64,000 bases of DNA from Kaistia hirudinis (GTDB taxonomy: Bacteria > Pseudomonadota > Alphaproteobacteria > Rhizobiales > Kaistiaceae), in the NCBI RefSeq assembly GCF_014196455.1, contig NZ_JACIDS010000006.1, forward strand, positions 342,669 to 406,668. The letters are read 5' to 3'. The notes under the pieces were generated by a model. The model worked only from the letters and a program-made list of their open reading frames with translations. It did not search any database and was not told the origin of the DNA. The first letter of the stretch is position 1; the number at the start of each line of letters is the position of its first letter. Shown piece by piece: positions 46,935 to 56,300 of the stretch. The position numbers and the translations under genes were made by a program.

Positions 46935-47887
46935 GGGCGTCGCTCCCCCCGGCTTGCCGCGAGGGCTTGCGGCAGCGTCGCCTCGAACGAGGCGAGTTCC
47001 GCCAGCAGCAGTTCGATCTGCAGCAGCGAATCCGGCGATGGCCGTATCAGCGGCAGGCGTGGCCGGCCGTCGAAGTCCTCCCGAAGGCAGGATAGTGCGG
47101 CCTTGACGAGCGTCGGCTCGGGTTCGCCCCGGGCCGCGTCGAGCAGGGGCTGCAGCCGGTTCTGCACCGCGCGCGCCTGGGCGAGATCGCCACGGCCGCA
47201 TGCGAAATGGAGCAGGCGAACCGTCCGTGGCAACAGATTCGCGAGGAGCGACAGTCCTCCGCCGCACCCGGTGAAATGGGCAGCCGGGACGTCGCCATCA
47301 TCCGCCCCAAGCACCGTCGTCCGTCCGTTGACCGCCGCAAGGGTCGCCGGCTTGCCGACGAAGCCGGCGATGCCGTTCACGCCTGCCAGTTTCGAGATCG
47401 TCTGCGGATCAAGCGCGACGCCGGTTCGATCCGGCATGTCGTGCACGAGGATCGGCAGATCGACGACCTCGGCGATCGCCGTGAAGTGGAGCAGGATCCC
47501 ATGCTGAGAAGGCCGATTATAGTAGGGCACGGTGATCAGCAGGGCGTCGGCGCCGGCGCGACGCGCGGCGAGCGACCACGCGATCGTCTGGCCGGTGGCG
47601 TTCGATCCGCTCGCCGCGACGACGGGACAGCGTCCGCCCGATGCCTCCACCGCGAGTGCGACCAGCCGTTCGCGCTCGGCCTCCGATAGGGTCGATCCTT
47701 CCCCGGCGAGTCCTGCCGTCACGATGCCGTCGACCCCGGCTTCAATCAGGTCCGCAACCAGTGCGGAGAAGGCGTTCTCGTCGATCGAGGCGCCCTTGAA
47801 GGGCGTCATGGAGGCCGCCAGAAGTCCGCTGACGGGCGGACGCGGGCGTCGGTTGAACCAGGATATGTTCATGGATCGCGTGTTCAT
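46931..47887 (-). CDS. Dihydrodipicolinate synthase-like aldolase with altered motifs
   Basis: A TIM-barrel class I aldolase of the DapA/NanA family, about 318 residues; the start is uncertain (47887 or 47872). It has the family tyrosine in PYYNRPSQ and the GxxGEGSTLSEAER start. The DapA threonine pair (GTTGE) reads GLAGE here. The Schiff-base region, normally GIKEATG, reads GIAGFVGKPATL, with the lysine shifted. It is therefore unlikely to be housekeeping DapA; it could be another 2-oxo-acid aldolase or a non-lyase relative. Confidence 0.75.
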   Translation of the reverse strand: MNTRSMNISWFNRRPRPPVSGLLAASMTPFKGASIDENAFSALVADLIEAGVDGIVTAGLAGEGSTLSEAERERLVALAVEASGGRCPVVAASGSNATGQTIAWSLAARRAGADALLITVPYYNRPSQHGILLHFTAIAEVVDLPILVHDMPDRTGVALDPQTISKLAGVNGIAGFVGKPATLAAVNGRTTVLGADDGDVPAAHFTGCGGGLSLLANLLPRTVRLLHFACGRGDLAQARAVQNRLQPLLDAARGEPEPTLVKAALSCLREDFDGRPRLPLIRPSPDSLLQIELLLAELASFEATLPQALAASRGERRP

Positions 47888-47924
47888 GGGTCGCGTGGCT
47901 GGTGCCGCTCCGCACCGGCCATCC

Positions 47925-48344
47925 TCACATTGCGAGGCGCACATGGCCGCCGACGACCTTCACGCCGTCGGGGCTGCGGCCGCTCTCGGTGGCGGCGTAG
48001 CGCACCGCGGCCGAGCGGCTCGTGAACACGCCGCCGCCAAGACCATGAGTTTCGACCGCGAGCCAGCGACCGAGACAGTCCTGCCCAACGACGAAGGTCA
48101 CATTCGTGATCCGCGTTCCCGGATGGAAACGATCGGCCACAGAAGATCGCATTGGCATCGTGAAGTTCCGAAATACCCAGCGCGTCGTGTGCGCCGCGAC
48201 GGAAATCTCGGCTTCCGGGCATAAGGATTCGAGATCGATTTCTCGTCCCGGCCATAGGAATTCCGTAAAGGCCAGGACGCCGCCGAAACGGCAGGCGGTT
48301 GCGCCGCGGGCGTGCTCAGGCCTGTCCGGATCCCAGAAGCGCAC
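47925..48344 (-). CDS. Hypothetical protein overlapping the DUF1810 gene
   Basis: A 139-residue protein from GTG 48344, overlapping the end of the DUF1810 gene by 29 bases on the same strand. The C-terminal part (LGRWLAVETHGLGGGVFTSRSAAVRYAATESG) looks like a small alpha/beta domain seen in many short proteobacterial proteins. Known function: none. The weak ribosome binding site leaves the start unsure. Confidence 0.55.
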   Translation of the reverse strand: MRFWDPDRPEHARGATACRFGGVLAFTEFLWPGREIDLESLCPEAEISVAAHTTRWVFRNFTMPMRSSVADRFHPGTRITNVTFVVGQDCLGRWLAVETHGLGGGVFTSRSAAVRYAATESGRSPDGVKVVGGHVRLAM

Positions 48345-48762
48345 GTGTCCGAGGATCGTCTTCGCCGCCGTAGAAGCGCGCCAGAGCGTCCGTCAGGAGT
48401 TCCCTGTCGCGCGGGTCGTCGGCGGCGGCGCGAAACAGCGTCAGGCAGGATCGGAACTTCAAATCGTCGGGCGAGCCGAAAATCCGGTGTGCGGACATAT
48501 CGCGGTGCGCGAGGAGGAGGGCGACATGCCGGCGCAGCCTTTCCCCAAGCAGGGGATGGGCGAGGTATCGCCGGGCTTCATCGAGATCCGCGATGGCGTA
48601 GCGTTCCGCCATCGGCGAGTGCCCCAATCCGGCGATCTGCGGGAAGACGAACCACATCCAGTGTGTCTGCTTGCGGCCGGCCGCGAGCTCCTTCTCGATC
48701 TGCGATAGCAGCGGGTCCTGTGCAGCGACGAAACGTCCCAGATCCGGATGCGCGCGCATCAT
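48316..48762 (-). CDS. DUF1810 family protein
   Basis: The 148-residue protein has the DUF1810 hallmark: FVAAQDPLLSQIEKELAAGRKQTHWMWFVFPQIAGLGHSPMAERYAI. The rest is alpha-helical, including KFRSCLTLF. The family is widespread and of unknown function. It starts ATG-ATG at 48762. Confidence 0.9.
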   Translation of the reverse strand: MMRAHPDLGRFVAAQDPLLSQIEKELAAGRKQTHWMWFVFPQIAGLGHSPMAERYAIADLDEARRYLAHPLLGERLRRHVALLLAHRDMSAHRIFGSPDDLKFRSCLTLFRAAADDPRDRELLTDALARFYGGEDDPRTRALLGSGQA

Positions 48763-48934
48763 TCACCTCTCCTGGCCTGAACCGTGAGGCCGTCGGCCGC
48801 TGGATCCGGGCAATGCCGGGTAGCCGCTCGCGCGATCATAGAGCAGAGTATCCATCGGTGCAGAGCGGTGGTGGCCCCGTTCCGCGGTGCGGGGCTATGC
48901 GCTAAGTTCGCGCGGGGAAATCGGGCTTGACCAA

Positions 48935-49924
48935 ATGCAACTGACAGAGCTGTGGCCCTACGCGCTGATCGTCGTGTCGGGGGCTGCGCTTGTCATGGTC
49001 CTCTTCATGCTGCTGGTCGCCCCGCGCGACACGGCGGGCTCGTCCACTCGCGCCAGGTTGCGCGGGACAGCCAGGCCGAGGGCCGGACAGCCGGCGACGC
49101 CACCGAGCGGCCCGGCGGGGGAGCGGAATGTCGCCCCCGGCCCGGGCGAGCGTCTGCCGCCGCCGGAGGCCGTCATGCCGCCGCCGCGTTCGGCCGGACC
49201 TGCAGCCGCCGCACCGGCCCGGCCCGAGCCGCGAGGCCAGCCGGCACCGCTTCAGAACGGCGGATTTGGCGCGGCGCTCCGATCCGAAGAACGGCCCCCC
49301 GCTGCGCGCGAGGAAGCGGGTTTCGACATTCCCTCCTTCCTGCGCCGCGAGGTGCAGTCAGGCGTCGCCGAGCCGGCGCCACCGCCCGCGGCGCCGAGCA
49401 TGGTGCGTCCGCTCGCCAATGGTCTCGGCAGTATCGCCTTCGATCCGCCGCGAAACCTGCGGGAGGGAGACGTGGCGGTGCTGACGATTCGCCTGGCGCG
49501 TCCGCAGGAAGAGCCGACCGCCATGCCGCCGGTCATCCCCGGGCTCCGTGGCGCGCTCGCCTCCGCGGTATCGCATGCCGCCGTCTCGGCAACGGTCAGC
49601 CTGTCGGCGGCGCGCGGAACCTTTCGCATCGAGGCGCGCTCGCCGCTCATCCAGGTGCTCGACGAGCGGCGGCCCGTCTCCGAGTGGAGCTTTCATGTGA
49701 CGCCGCTGAAATCGGGGCGGCAGCGGCTCGAACTGACCGTCGCCGGCGCGCGCAACGTGGGCGGTACGCTTGAAGCGGTGGACCAGGATATCGTGCCGAG
49801 CATGGTCGCGGTGCGTGTCAATGGGCGGCGCGTGGCGGTCCGGGCTGCGCGGATCGCGGCGGCGCTGCTCGGCGTCGTGATCATCGCCTGGGTCGTGGCG
49901 GCCTATGCCGGCCCGCCGCGCTGA
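48935..49924 (+). CDS. Membrane-anchored protein with helix at each end
   Basis: I do not recognise this 329-residue protein. From the ATG at 48935 it has one N-terminal helix ([21 protein letters not shown]). A Pro/Ala/Arg-rich low-complexity linker (about 35-145) leads to a beta-rich domain (about 165-290, [38 protein letters not shown]). A C-terminal helix ([17 protein letters not shown]) follows. Both ends probably face the cytoplasm side opposite the beta domain. It precedes the dTDP-rhamnose genes by 126 bases. Confidence 0.65.
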   Translation: MQLTELWPYALIVVSGAALVMVLFMLLVAPRDTAGSSTRARLRGTARPRAGQPATPPSGPAGERNVAPGPGERLPPPEAVMPPPRSAGPAAAAPARPEPRGQPAPLQNGGFGAALRSEERPPAAREEAGFDIPSFLRREVQSGVAEPAPPPAAPSMVRPLANGLGSIAFDPPRNLREGDVAVLTIRLARPQEEPTAMPPVIPGLRGALASAVSHAAVSATVSLSAARGTFRIEARSPLIQVLDERRPVSEWSFHVTPLKSGRQRLELTVAGARNVGGTLEAVDQDIVPSMVAVRVNGRRVAVRAARIAAALLGVVIIAWVVAAYAGPPR

Positions 49925-50050
49925 CGCGCCCGGCGTCTCCTCCAGCGGCATGGGCAAGGCTTTGCTTTGGGGGGGAGCCTGCTATAGGTGGTCAACCGCT
50001 ATGGCCGCTTGGCTGTATCCGGTCTCCGATGATCCCTCAGACGATAAACC

Positions 50051-50614
50051 ATGCAGCTCTCCCGCCTTGCCATCGATGATCTCGTCGCGATCGAACCACG
50101 GCGCTTCGGCGATGATCGCGGCTTCTTCAGCGAAATCTTCCGGGAGGAGTGGTTCCGCCGCGAGGTCGCCGATGTCGCCCTCGTGCAGGAGAACCACTCG
50201 CTGTCGCGGCGCGCGGGCACGATCCGCGGTCTGCATTTCCAGGCGCCGGAACACCCGCAGGGCAAGCTCGTGCGCGTCGCGCGCGGACGGATCTGGGACG
50301 TCGCCGTCGATATTCGCTTGGGTTCGCCGACCTTCGGGCAGCATTGCGCCATCGAGCTGTCGGCGGAGAACGGCCTGCAGCTGTGGATCCCGGTCGGCTT
50401 CGCACACGGGTTCTGTACGCTCGAGCCGGATTGCGAAGTGGTCTACAAGGTCAGCGACTATTATTCGGCGGCCAATGATCGGGGCCTCGCCTTCGACGAT
50501 CCGGCGCTCGGCATCGTGTGGCCATGCGATCTGGCCGGCGCGACGCTGTCGGAGAAGGATCGCCGGCACTGCGGCCTTGCCGAACTGCCGGATTATTTCG
50601 TTCATGGTGGCTGA
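50051..50614 (+). CDS. rfbC: dTDP-4-dehydrorhamnose 3,5-epimerase
   Basis: Cupin-fold epimerase of dTDP-L-rhamnose synthesis. The 187-residue protein has [32 protein letters not shown] (catalytic His), [19 protein letters not shown] and [12 protein letters not shown]. It is followed 10 bases later by rfbB. Confidence 0.95.
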   Translation: MQLSRLAIDDLVAIEPRRFGDDRGFFSEIFREEWFRREVADVALVQENHSLSRRAGTIRGLHFQAPEHPQGKLVRVARGRIWDVAVDIRLGSPTFGQHCAIELSAENGLQLWIPVGFAHGFCTLEPDCEVVYKVSDYYSAANDRGLAFDDPALGIVWPCDLAGATLSEKDRRHCGLAELPDYFVHGG

Positions 50615-50624
50615 GGGAGGATCC

Positions 50625-51683
50625 ATGCGCGTCATCGTCACCGGCGGGGCCGGCTTCATCGGATCGGCGCTGGTTCGCCATCTGGTCTCCGAGGTCGGCG
50701 CCGAGGTGCTGACCGTCGACAAGCTCACCTATGCCGGCAACCTCGCCTCGCTCAAGAGCATCGCCAACGCGCCGAACCATCGCTTCGAAAAGCTCGACAT
50801 CTGCGACGCGGCGGGCATCGGCTCGGCCTTCGAGACGTTTCGGCCCACCCATGTGATGCATCTGGCGGCCGAAAGCCATGTCGACCGCTCGATCACCGGA
50901 TCGAAGGCCTTCATCGAGACCAATGTCATCGGGACGTTCACGCTGCTGGAGGCCGCCCGGCGCTATTGGGGCGCGCTCGACGGCGAGGCGAAGCGCGACT
51001 TCCGCTTCCTGCATGTGTCGACCGACGAGGTCTATGGCTCGCTCGGCCCCGAGGGGCTGTTCACCGAAGAGACGCCTTACGATCCGTCGTCGCCCTATTC
51101 GTCCTCCAAGGCGGCCTCGGATCACCTGGCGATCGCCTGGCAGCGGACCTATGGGCTGCCCGTGGTCGTCTCGAACTGCTCGAACAATTATGGGCCCTAT
51201 CACTTCCCCGAGAAGCTGATCCCGCTCACCATCTTGAACGCGCTCGACGGCAAGAAGCTGCCGGTCTACGGCAATGGCGCCAATGTGCGCGACTGGCTCT
51301 ATGTCGAGGACCATGCGCGGGCGCTCGCCCTGATCGCGACGCGCGGCGAGGTCGGCCACAAATACAATGTCGGTGGCCGCAATGAGCGGTCCAATATCGA
51401 CGTCGTCCGCCGGATCTGCGCCATTCTCGATGAGGTCCGTCCGGCCGGCGCGCCGCATGACCGGCTCATCAGCTTTGTCACGGACCGGCCCGGGCATGAT
51501 CATCGCTATGCGATCGATGCCAGCAAGCTCGAGACGGCGTTCGGCTGGAAGGCGCAGGAGAGCTTCGACACCGGCATCGAGAAGACGGTGCGCTGGTATG
51601 TCGACAATGCCTGGTGGTGGCGGCCGCTGCGCGAGGGCGTCTATGCCGGCGATCGGCTCGGCGTGATCGAGAAGACGACCTGA
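50625..51683 (+). CDS. rfbB: dTDP-glucose 4,6-dehydratase
   Basis: Second step of dTDP-L-rhamnose synthesis. The 352-residue extended SDR has [16 protein letters not shown] (5-20), [21 protein letters not shown] (catalytic Asp-Glu), [13 protein letters not shown] (Tyr-xxx-Lys) and [18 protein letters not shown]. The ATG at 50625 follows GGGAGG. Confidence 0.96.
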   Translation: MRVIVTGGAGFIGSALVRHLVSEVGAEVLTVDKLTYAGNLASLKSIANAPNHRFEKLDICDAAGIGSAFETFRPTHVMHLAAESHVDRSITGSKAFIETNVIGTFTLLEAARRYWGALDGEAKRDFRFLHVSTDEVYGSLGPEGLFTEETPYDPSSPYSSSKAASDHLAIAWQRTYGLPVVVSNCSNNYGPYHFPEKLIPLTILNALDGKKLPVYGNGANVRDWLYVEDHARALALIATRGEVGHKYNVGGRNERSNIDVVRRICAILDEVRPAGAPHDRLISFVTDRPGHDHRYAIDASKLETAFGWKAQESFDTGIEKTVRWYVDNAWWWRPLREGVYAGDRLGVIEKTT

Positions 51684-52573
51684 TGGTCCTGCCGCGCATG
51701 GCGGTCACCGGCCGCACCGGACAGATCGCGCTGTCGCTTGCAGAAGGCGCTGAGGCGGCAGGCTTTTCGCTTGTCACGCTCGCGAGGCCGGAGGTCGATC
51801 TGGCCGAACCGGCCTCGGTGGAAGCGGCGCTGCTGGCGCTGGCACCCGATCTCGTCGTATCGGCCGCGGCCTATACGGCCGTCGACAAGGCCGAGAGCGA
51901 GCCGGATCTCGCCATGCGGGTGAACCGCGACGGCCCGATGATGCTCGCCCGAACGGCATCGCGGCTCGGCATCCCGATCGTCCATCTGTCGACGGACTAC
52001 GTCTTTGATGGAACGAAAGGCGCGCCCTATCTGGAGACGGACGCCGTCAGCCCGCTCGGCGTCTATGGTGCGACCAAGCTGGCCGGCGAACGGGCGATCG
52101 CGGAAGCGAGCGACGATTACGCAATCCTGCGCACGTCCTGGGTCTATTCGCTGTTCGGCGCGAATTTTGTCAAGACGATGCTGAGGCTCGCGGCAAGCCG
52201 CGACCGACTCACCGTCGTCGCCGACCAGCGCGGCAGGCCGAGCTATGCGCCTGATATCGCTGCGGGAATCTTTGCGGTTGCCCGCCACCTGCTCGAAACG
52301 TCGGCGCCGGAGGGCCGCGGCGTCTTCCATCTTACGGGCGGCGGGGACACCACTTGGCACGCCTTCGCAGCTGCAATCGTCGCCGGCGCGGCAGAGCGCG
52401 GCGGACGCGGCGTGCCCGTCGATCCGATCACCACGGCGGATTATCCGACGCCGGCGCGGCGGCCCGCCGATTCCCGGCTCGATTGCGGCAGGATCGAACG
52501 CATCCACGGCGTCGCGTTGCCGGATTGGCGCGTTTCACTGGACGCATGCCTAGATCGGCTGATGGCCGGCTGA
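51683..52573 (+). CDS. rfbD: dTDP-4-dehydrorhamnose reductase
   Basis: Final reduction to dTDP-L-rhamnose. The 296-residue protein has VTGRTGQIALSL, SAAAYTAVDKAESEPDLA, LSTDYVFDGTKGAPY, YGATKLAGE (Tyr/Lys) and RTSWVYSLFGANFVKTM. It overlaps the rfbB stop by one base (TGATG). rfbA, the thymidylyltransferase usually beside it, is not in this cluster. Confidence 0.95.
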   Translation: MVLPRMAVTGRTGQIALSLAEGAEAAGFSLVTLARPEVDLAEPASVEAALLALAPDLVVSAAAYTAVDKAESEPDLAMRVNRDGPMMLARTASRLGIPIVHLSTDYVFDGTKGAPYLETDAVSPLGVYGATKLAGERAIAEASDDYAILRTSWVYSLFGANFVKTMLRLAASRDRLTVVADQRGRPSYAPDIAAGIFAVARHLLETSAPEGRGVFHLTGGGDTTWHAFAAAIVAGAAERGGRGVPVDPITTADYPTPARRPADSRLDCGRIERIHGVALPDWRVSLDACLDRLMAG

Positions 52574-52633
52574 GATCTGCACCCGACCGGCGAGCCGTGC
52601 TAGACGGGGGGCGAACGGGAGGGCAGGGAAGCC

Positions 52634-53329
52634 ATGGCCAGGATCCTCGTCGGCGGCGTCTATCTGACGGACAGGCCGAGCACCGTCGATGCCGCCGTCG
52701 CGGCCTTTTCGGCCAGTTCGCAGCATGAAATCGTCCAGCGCTGGATTGCGCTCGGGCCGGCGCCGGAGCGGCCGGTGCCGCACACGGTGCGCCATGTCGA
52801 CAAGCGGACGCCGAAATATCACCTCCTGAATGCGCTGTTCGAGGATGCGGCGCTGTTCGACTGGGTCGTGGCCTGCGACGACGACGTCGAGTTCGGCGAA
52901 GACTTCGTCGACCGTTTCTTCGCGCTCGCAGAGAGGCATGATTTCGCGCTCTGCCAGCCCGCTCGAACGCGGGAAAGCTATATCGATCATGCTATTACGG
53001 CCGAGATCGAGGGGCTTTCGGCGCGGCGGACCCGCTTCGTCGAGATCGGCCCGGTGACGGTGCTGCGGCACGATGCGGTGCGCCTGCTGCTGCCGTTCAC
53101 GGACATTGAGGGCATGGGCTGGGGGCTCGATTTCATCTGGCCGGCGATCATGGAGGCCAACGGTCTCCGGCTCGGTATCGTCGATGGAGCGCCGGTGCAC
53201 CATCGGCTGCGGCCTTCCGTGGTGAATTACAGCTATGCCGATGCCGAGGCGCGGATGAACGAGGTCGTCGCCGCCGTGCCGCATCTGTCCCGCGCCGAGG
53301 CCTATCGCATTCTGGAGACCTATCCTTGA
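52634..53329 (+). CDS. GT-A-like glycosyltransferase domain protein
   Basis: The 231-residue protein has a DxD-like CDDDVEFGEDFVDRFF segment (about 79-94) and GWGLDFIWPAIME, reminiscent of DUF707/GT-A-fold proteins. The two acidic motifs would bind a nucleotide sugar through a metal. It follows rfbD by 60 bases with GGGAGGGCAGGGAAGCC before its ATG. It likely acts with the adjacent GT gene in making a rhamnose-containing surface glycan; acceptor unknown. Confidence 0.65.
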   Translation: MARILVGGVYLTDRPSTVDAAVAAFSASSQHEIVQRWIALGPAPERPVPHTVRHVDKRTPKYHLLNALFEDAALFDWVVACDDDVEFGEDFVDRFFALAERHDFALCQPARTRESYIDHAITAEIEGLSARRTRFVEIGPVTVLRHDAVRLLLPFTDIEGMGWGLDFIWPAIMEANGLRLGIVDGAPVHHRLRPSVVNYSYADAEARMNEVVAAVPHLSRAEAYRILETYP

Positions 53330-54228
53330 GCGCGGCGATCGCCGTCCTTTTCGCCCACGCGCCGCCATTGGCGATCGAACGGGCGATCGCTCGGCTTTCC
53401 GGGCAGTCGCTGCCGGCCGATCGCTTCGAACTGGTCGTCGTCGACCGTACCGAAGGGTACACCCTCTCGACGATCGTGCGGCAGGCGTCGCCGGCTTTCG
53501 CGGTCCAAGTGTTGAAGCAGGGACCGGCGAGCCGGGCGCAGGGCGGTAACCTCGCCGTGTTCGGCGCGAGCGCGCCGCTGGTCCTCTTTCTCGATCCGCT
53601 GGTCGATCCCGAGCCTGGCCTGCTCGAAGCGCATGTCGCCGCGCATCAGCGTGCGGCAGAGACGGCGGCGGTGATCGGCGCGGTGTCGCTCGGGCGGGAG
53701 CGGGGTCCCGATGCGAGGGCGATCGCCGACCGGCCGGCGCTGCTCTCCTTCGGCTGGCCGCAGGCGGAGCGACCGGCCCGCGACAGCGTGTGGGGCGGTT
53801 CGGTCTCGGTGCGGCGGGAGGTGCTGATCCGCTTTCACCTGTTCAATCCGCTGCATCGCCCTCGCTTCGATGATCTGGATCCGGCCTGGCGCCTTGCCGA
53901 GCGCGCCTTCGAGCCCGTCTTCGAGCCGGCGGCCCTCTCGCGGCTCGGAGAGGCGGCGACGGCGGATGAGCTGATTGCCCGCGCCTTCGCGCTCGGCCTG
54001 CAGGAGGATGTGCATCGCCAGGGCCGGCGGCGCAGCCTCGCCGAGCGGCTCGGTCGTCCGGCCGACTGGTTCGACAAGCGGGCGCTCCGTGCGCATGGGG
54101 CCGCGGCGATCGAGGCGGCTGCGCGTCAGGACGGTGATGGGCGCGGCGGTTTCACGGCGCTGCGCCGGGCGCTCTATGCCGCCTGGCGGCGTGGCCGGAC
54201 GGAATCGATCCGCCGGCGCCAGACTTAA
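53326..54228 (+). CDS. Family 2-like glycosyltransferase
   Basis: A 300-residue protein with a GT2-type start (AIAVLFAHAPPLAIERAIARLSGQSLPADRFELVVVDR), GNLAVFGASAPLVLFLDPLVDPEPG in place of the usual DDD stretch, and WGGSVSVRREVL. The start is TTG at 53326, giving a TTGA overlap with the previous stop; alternatives lie inside the conserved fold. The acidic motif is weak (LDPLVDPE), so activity is not certain. Confidence 0.65.
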   Translation: MSAAIAVLFAHAPPLAIERAIARLSGQSLPADRFELVVVDRTEGYTLSTIVRQASPAFAVQVLKQGPASRAQGGNLAVFGASAPLVLFLDPLVDPEPGLLEAHVAAHQRAAETAAVIGAVSLGRERGPDARAIADRPALLSFGWPQAERPARDSVWGGSVSVRREVLIRFHLFNPLHRPRFDDLDPAWRLAERAFEPVFEPAALSRLGEAATADELIARAFALGLQEDVHRQGRRRSLAERLGRPADWFDKRALRAHGAAAIEAAARQDGDGRGGFTALRRALYAAWRRGRTESIRRRQT

Positions 54229-54265
54229 GCGCCAGGCGTCGGCCTTCACGCATAGTCCTTCGACG

Positions 54266-54276
54266 ATAGACTCTAT
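54266..54276. promoter_or_regulatory. Shared operator ATAGACTCTAT, site 1
   Basis: A perfect odd palindrome (ATAGA-C-TCTAT) 132 bases upstream of the NMT1-type binding-protein gene. The identical 11-mer recurs upstream of the Rieske operon (63651-63661). It contains a GANTC site. Confidence 0.6.
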
Positions 54277-54408
54277 TGCACTGCGGTAGCTTCACCGCAC
54301 CCCTGGGGCTGCGTAGCGTTTTGCTCATGCAAGGGCGGGCCGGACCGCACGAAACGCCGGCAAACGCTCGATTTCAGACGGCAGGGCAGAGGCAGGCGAG
54401 GCGGTTCC

Positions 54409-55452
54409 ATGACGCATTTCGGCGGGTTCATCAATCGGCGCAGCTTCCTGAAGCGCAGCGGCCAGGCGGCCGGTCTCCTGGCGGCGGCGCCGCTGCTGCG
54501 CGGGCGTGCCGCCGCGGCGGAGACGACGCCGCTTTCCGTGCGGCTCTCCTGGGTCAGCAATGCCGAGTTCGCGGGCGAATATTTCGCCGACCAGCGCGGC
54601 TACTACAAGGAAGCCGGCTTCGATCCGGTGACGATCATCCCCGGCGGCCCGAGCGCCCCGCCGACCGAGATCGATCTGGTCCAGGGCAAGTGCTATTACG
54701 GCATGTCGCTGCCGGACCTGACGGCCGCCGCGATCAGCGAGGGCGCCGAGATCAAGACGATCGCGGCGCAGTTCCAGAAGAACCCCTTCTGCATCGTCTC
54801 GCTCGCCAAGAACCCCATCCTCGAGCCGAAGGATATGATCGGCAAGAAGATCGGCGTCCAGGCCGTGAACGAGACCACTTGGGCGGTCTTCCTCAAGCTG
54901 AACGGCCTCGATCCGGCCTCGATCAACAAGGTGCCGGTGCAGTTCGATCCGACGCCGCTCGCCGCCGGCGAGGTCGATGGCTGGATGTCCTTCGTCACCA
55001 ATGAGCCGATCGCGCTCGGCCTCAAGGGCATCGAGACGAAGCACTTCCTCTTCGCCGACCACAATTTCGGCCTCGTCGCCGAGACCGTCGTGGTGCGCCA
55101 GGAGACGATCGACAAGGAGCGCGACAAGCTCAAGGCGCTGCTGAAGGCCGAGATCAAGGGCTGGAAGGACAGCCTGAAGGAGCCGGAGACGGCGGCGAAG
55201 TTCGCCGTCGAGATCTATGGCAAGTCGCTCGGCCTCAATCTCGAGGAGCAGATCCTCGAGGTGAAGGCGCAGAACGAACTGATCGTGACCGAAGAGACCA
55301 AGAAGAACGGCATCCTGACGCTGTCGCCCGAAGCGATCGAGCGCAACATGAAGGTGCTCGCCGTCAGCGGCATCGATATCAAGCCGGAGCAGCTGTTCGA
55401 CATGTCGCTGATCGACGAGGTCTATGCCGAAGACCCGTCGCTGAAGGCATGA
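54409..55452 (+). CDS. NMT1/TauA-like ABC transporter substrate-binding protein
   Basis: Periplasmic binding protein of the nitrate/taurine/thiamine-pyrimidine type, 347 residues. A Tat signal [20 protein letters not shown] (9-28) leads to [25 protein letters not shown] and [24 protein letters not shown]. These are typical of NMT1/THI5-like proteins, which often bind aromatic N-heterocycles or sulfonates. It is the first gene of an SBP-ATPase-permease operon. Confidence 0.88.
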   Translation: MTHFGGFINRRSFLKRSGQAAGLLAAAPLLRGRAAAAETTPLSVRLSWVSNAEFAGEYFADQRGYYKEAGFDPVTIIPGGPSAPPTEIDLVQGKCYYGMSLPDLTAAAISEGAEIKTIAAQFQKNPFCIVSLAKNPILEPKDMIGKKIGVQAVNETTWAVFLKLNGLDPASINKVPVQFDPTPLAAGEVDGWMSFVTNEPIALGLKGIETKHFLFADHNFGLVAETVVVRQETIDKERDKLKALLKAEIKGWKDSLKEPETAAKFAVEIYGKSLGLNLEEQILEVKAQNELIVTEETKKNGILTLSPEAIERNMKVLAVSGIDIKPEQLFDMSLIDEVYAEDPSLKA

Positions 55453-56300
55453 GGATGCTGTCCGGCGAGGCCGAGGGGGTCGGGGAGGCGGCGGCCGAAC
55501 GTCCCGCCTTCCGTCCGCCCGGCACGGGGTTCGACATCTCCGGCCTCACCCGTGTCTTCCGCCTCGGCGGCAGCCGCGTCACGGCGCTCGAAAATGTCGA
55601 TCTGCGCACGCCCGAGCATGCCTTCGTCTCGCTGATCGGCCCGTCGGGCTGCGGCAAGTCGACGGTGCTGCGCATCATCGCCGGGCTGGAGACGCCGAGC
55701 GCCGGCACGGCCCTCGTCCATGGCGAGACCCCGGCGGAGCTCACGGCGCGCGGCGGGCTCGGCATCGCCTTCCAGGATTCGGCGCTGCTGCCCTGGCGCA
55801 GCGTGGCCGCCAATATCCGCCTTCCGCTCGAAGTCGCCGGCCTGCCGCGCGACGAGGAACGCATCGCGGCGCTGATCCGTCTCGTCGGGCTCGAAGGCTT
55901 CGAGAAGGCGCGCCCGGCGCAGCTCTCCGGCGGCATGCGCCAGCGCGTCGCGATCGCCCGCGCGCTGGTGACGGAGCCCGGCGTGCTGCTGCTCGACGAG
56001 CCCTTCGGCGCGCTCGACGACATGACGCGGCGCCGGCTGAACCTTGAACTGATGCGCATCCTCGAACGGCGCGCCGCCACCGTACTCATGGTGACGCATG
56101 GCATCGAGGAAGCCGTCTTTCTGTCCGATTTCGTTGCGGTGATGAGCCCGCGCCCCGGCCGGGTGCGCGCGCTGATCCCGATCGACCTGCCACGGCCGCG
56201 CGGCGCCGCGATCATGCGGACGCAGGCGTTCCGCGATGCCGTCGATCAGCTGACGGACCTCCTCTTCGGCGGCGCGGAGCCGCAGGACCTCGATGAGTGA
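55449..56300 (+). CDS. ABC transporter ATP-binding protein (SsuB/TauB type)
   Basis: The 283-residue ATPase has Walker [11 protein letters not shown]-loop [13 protein letters not shown], signature LSGGMRQR, Walker [12 protein letters not shown] and switch His in VTHGIEEA. Its ATG overlaps the binding-protein stop by four bases. An extra N-terminal segment of about 30 residues precedes the fold. Confidence 0.93.
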   Translation: MRMLSGEAEGVGEAAAERPAFRPPGTGFDISGLTRVFRLGGSRVTALENVDLRTPEHAFVSLIGPSGCGKSTVLRIIAGLETPSAGTALVHGETPAELTARGGLGIAFQDSALLPWRSVAANIRLPLEVAGLPRDEERIAALIRLVGLEGFEKARPAQLSGGMRQRVAIARALVTEPGVLLLDEPFGALDDMTRRRLNLELMRILERRAATVLMVTHGIEEAVFLSDFVAVMSPRPGRVRALIPIDLPRPRGAAIMRTQAFRDAVDQLTDLLFGGAEPQDLDE

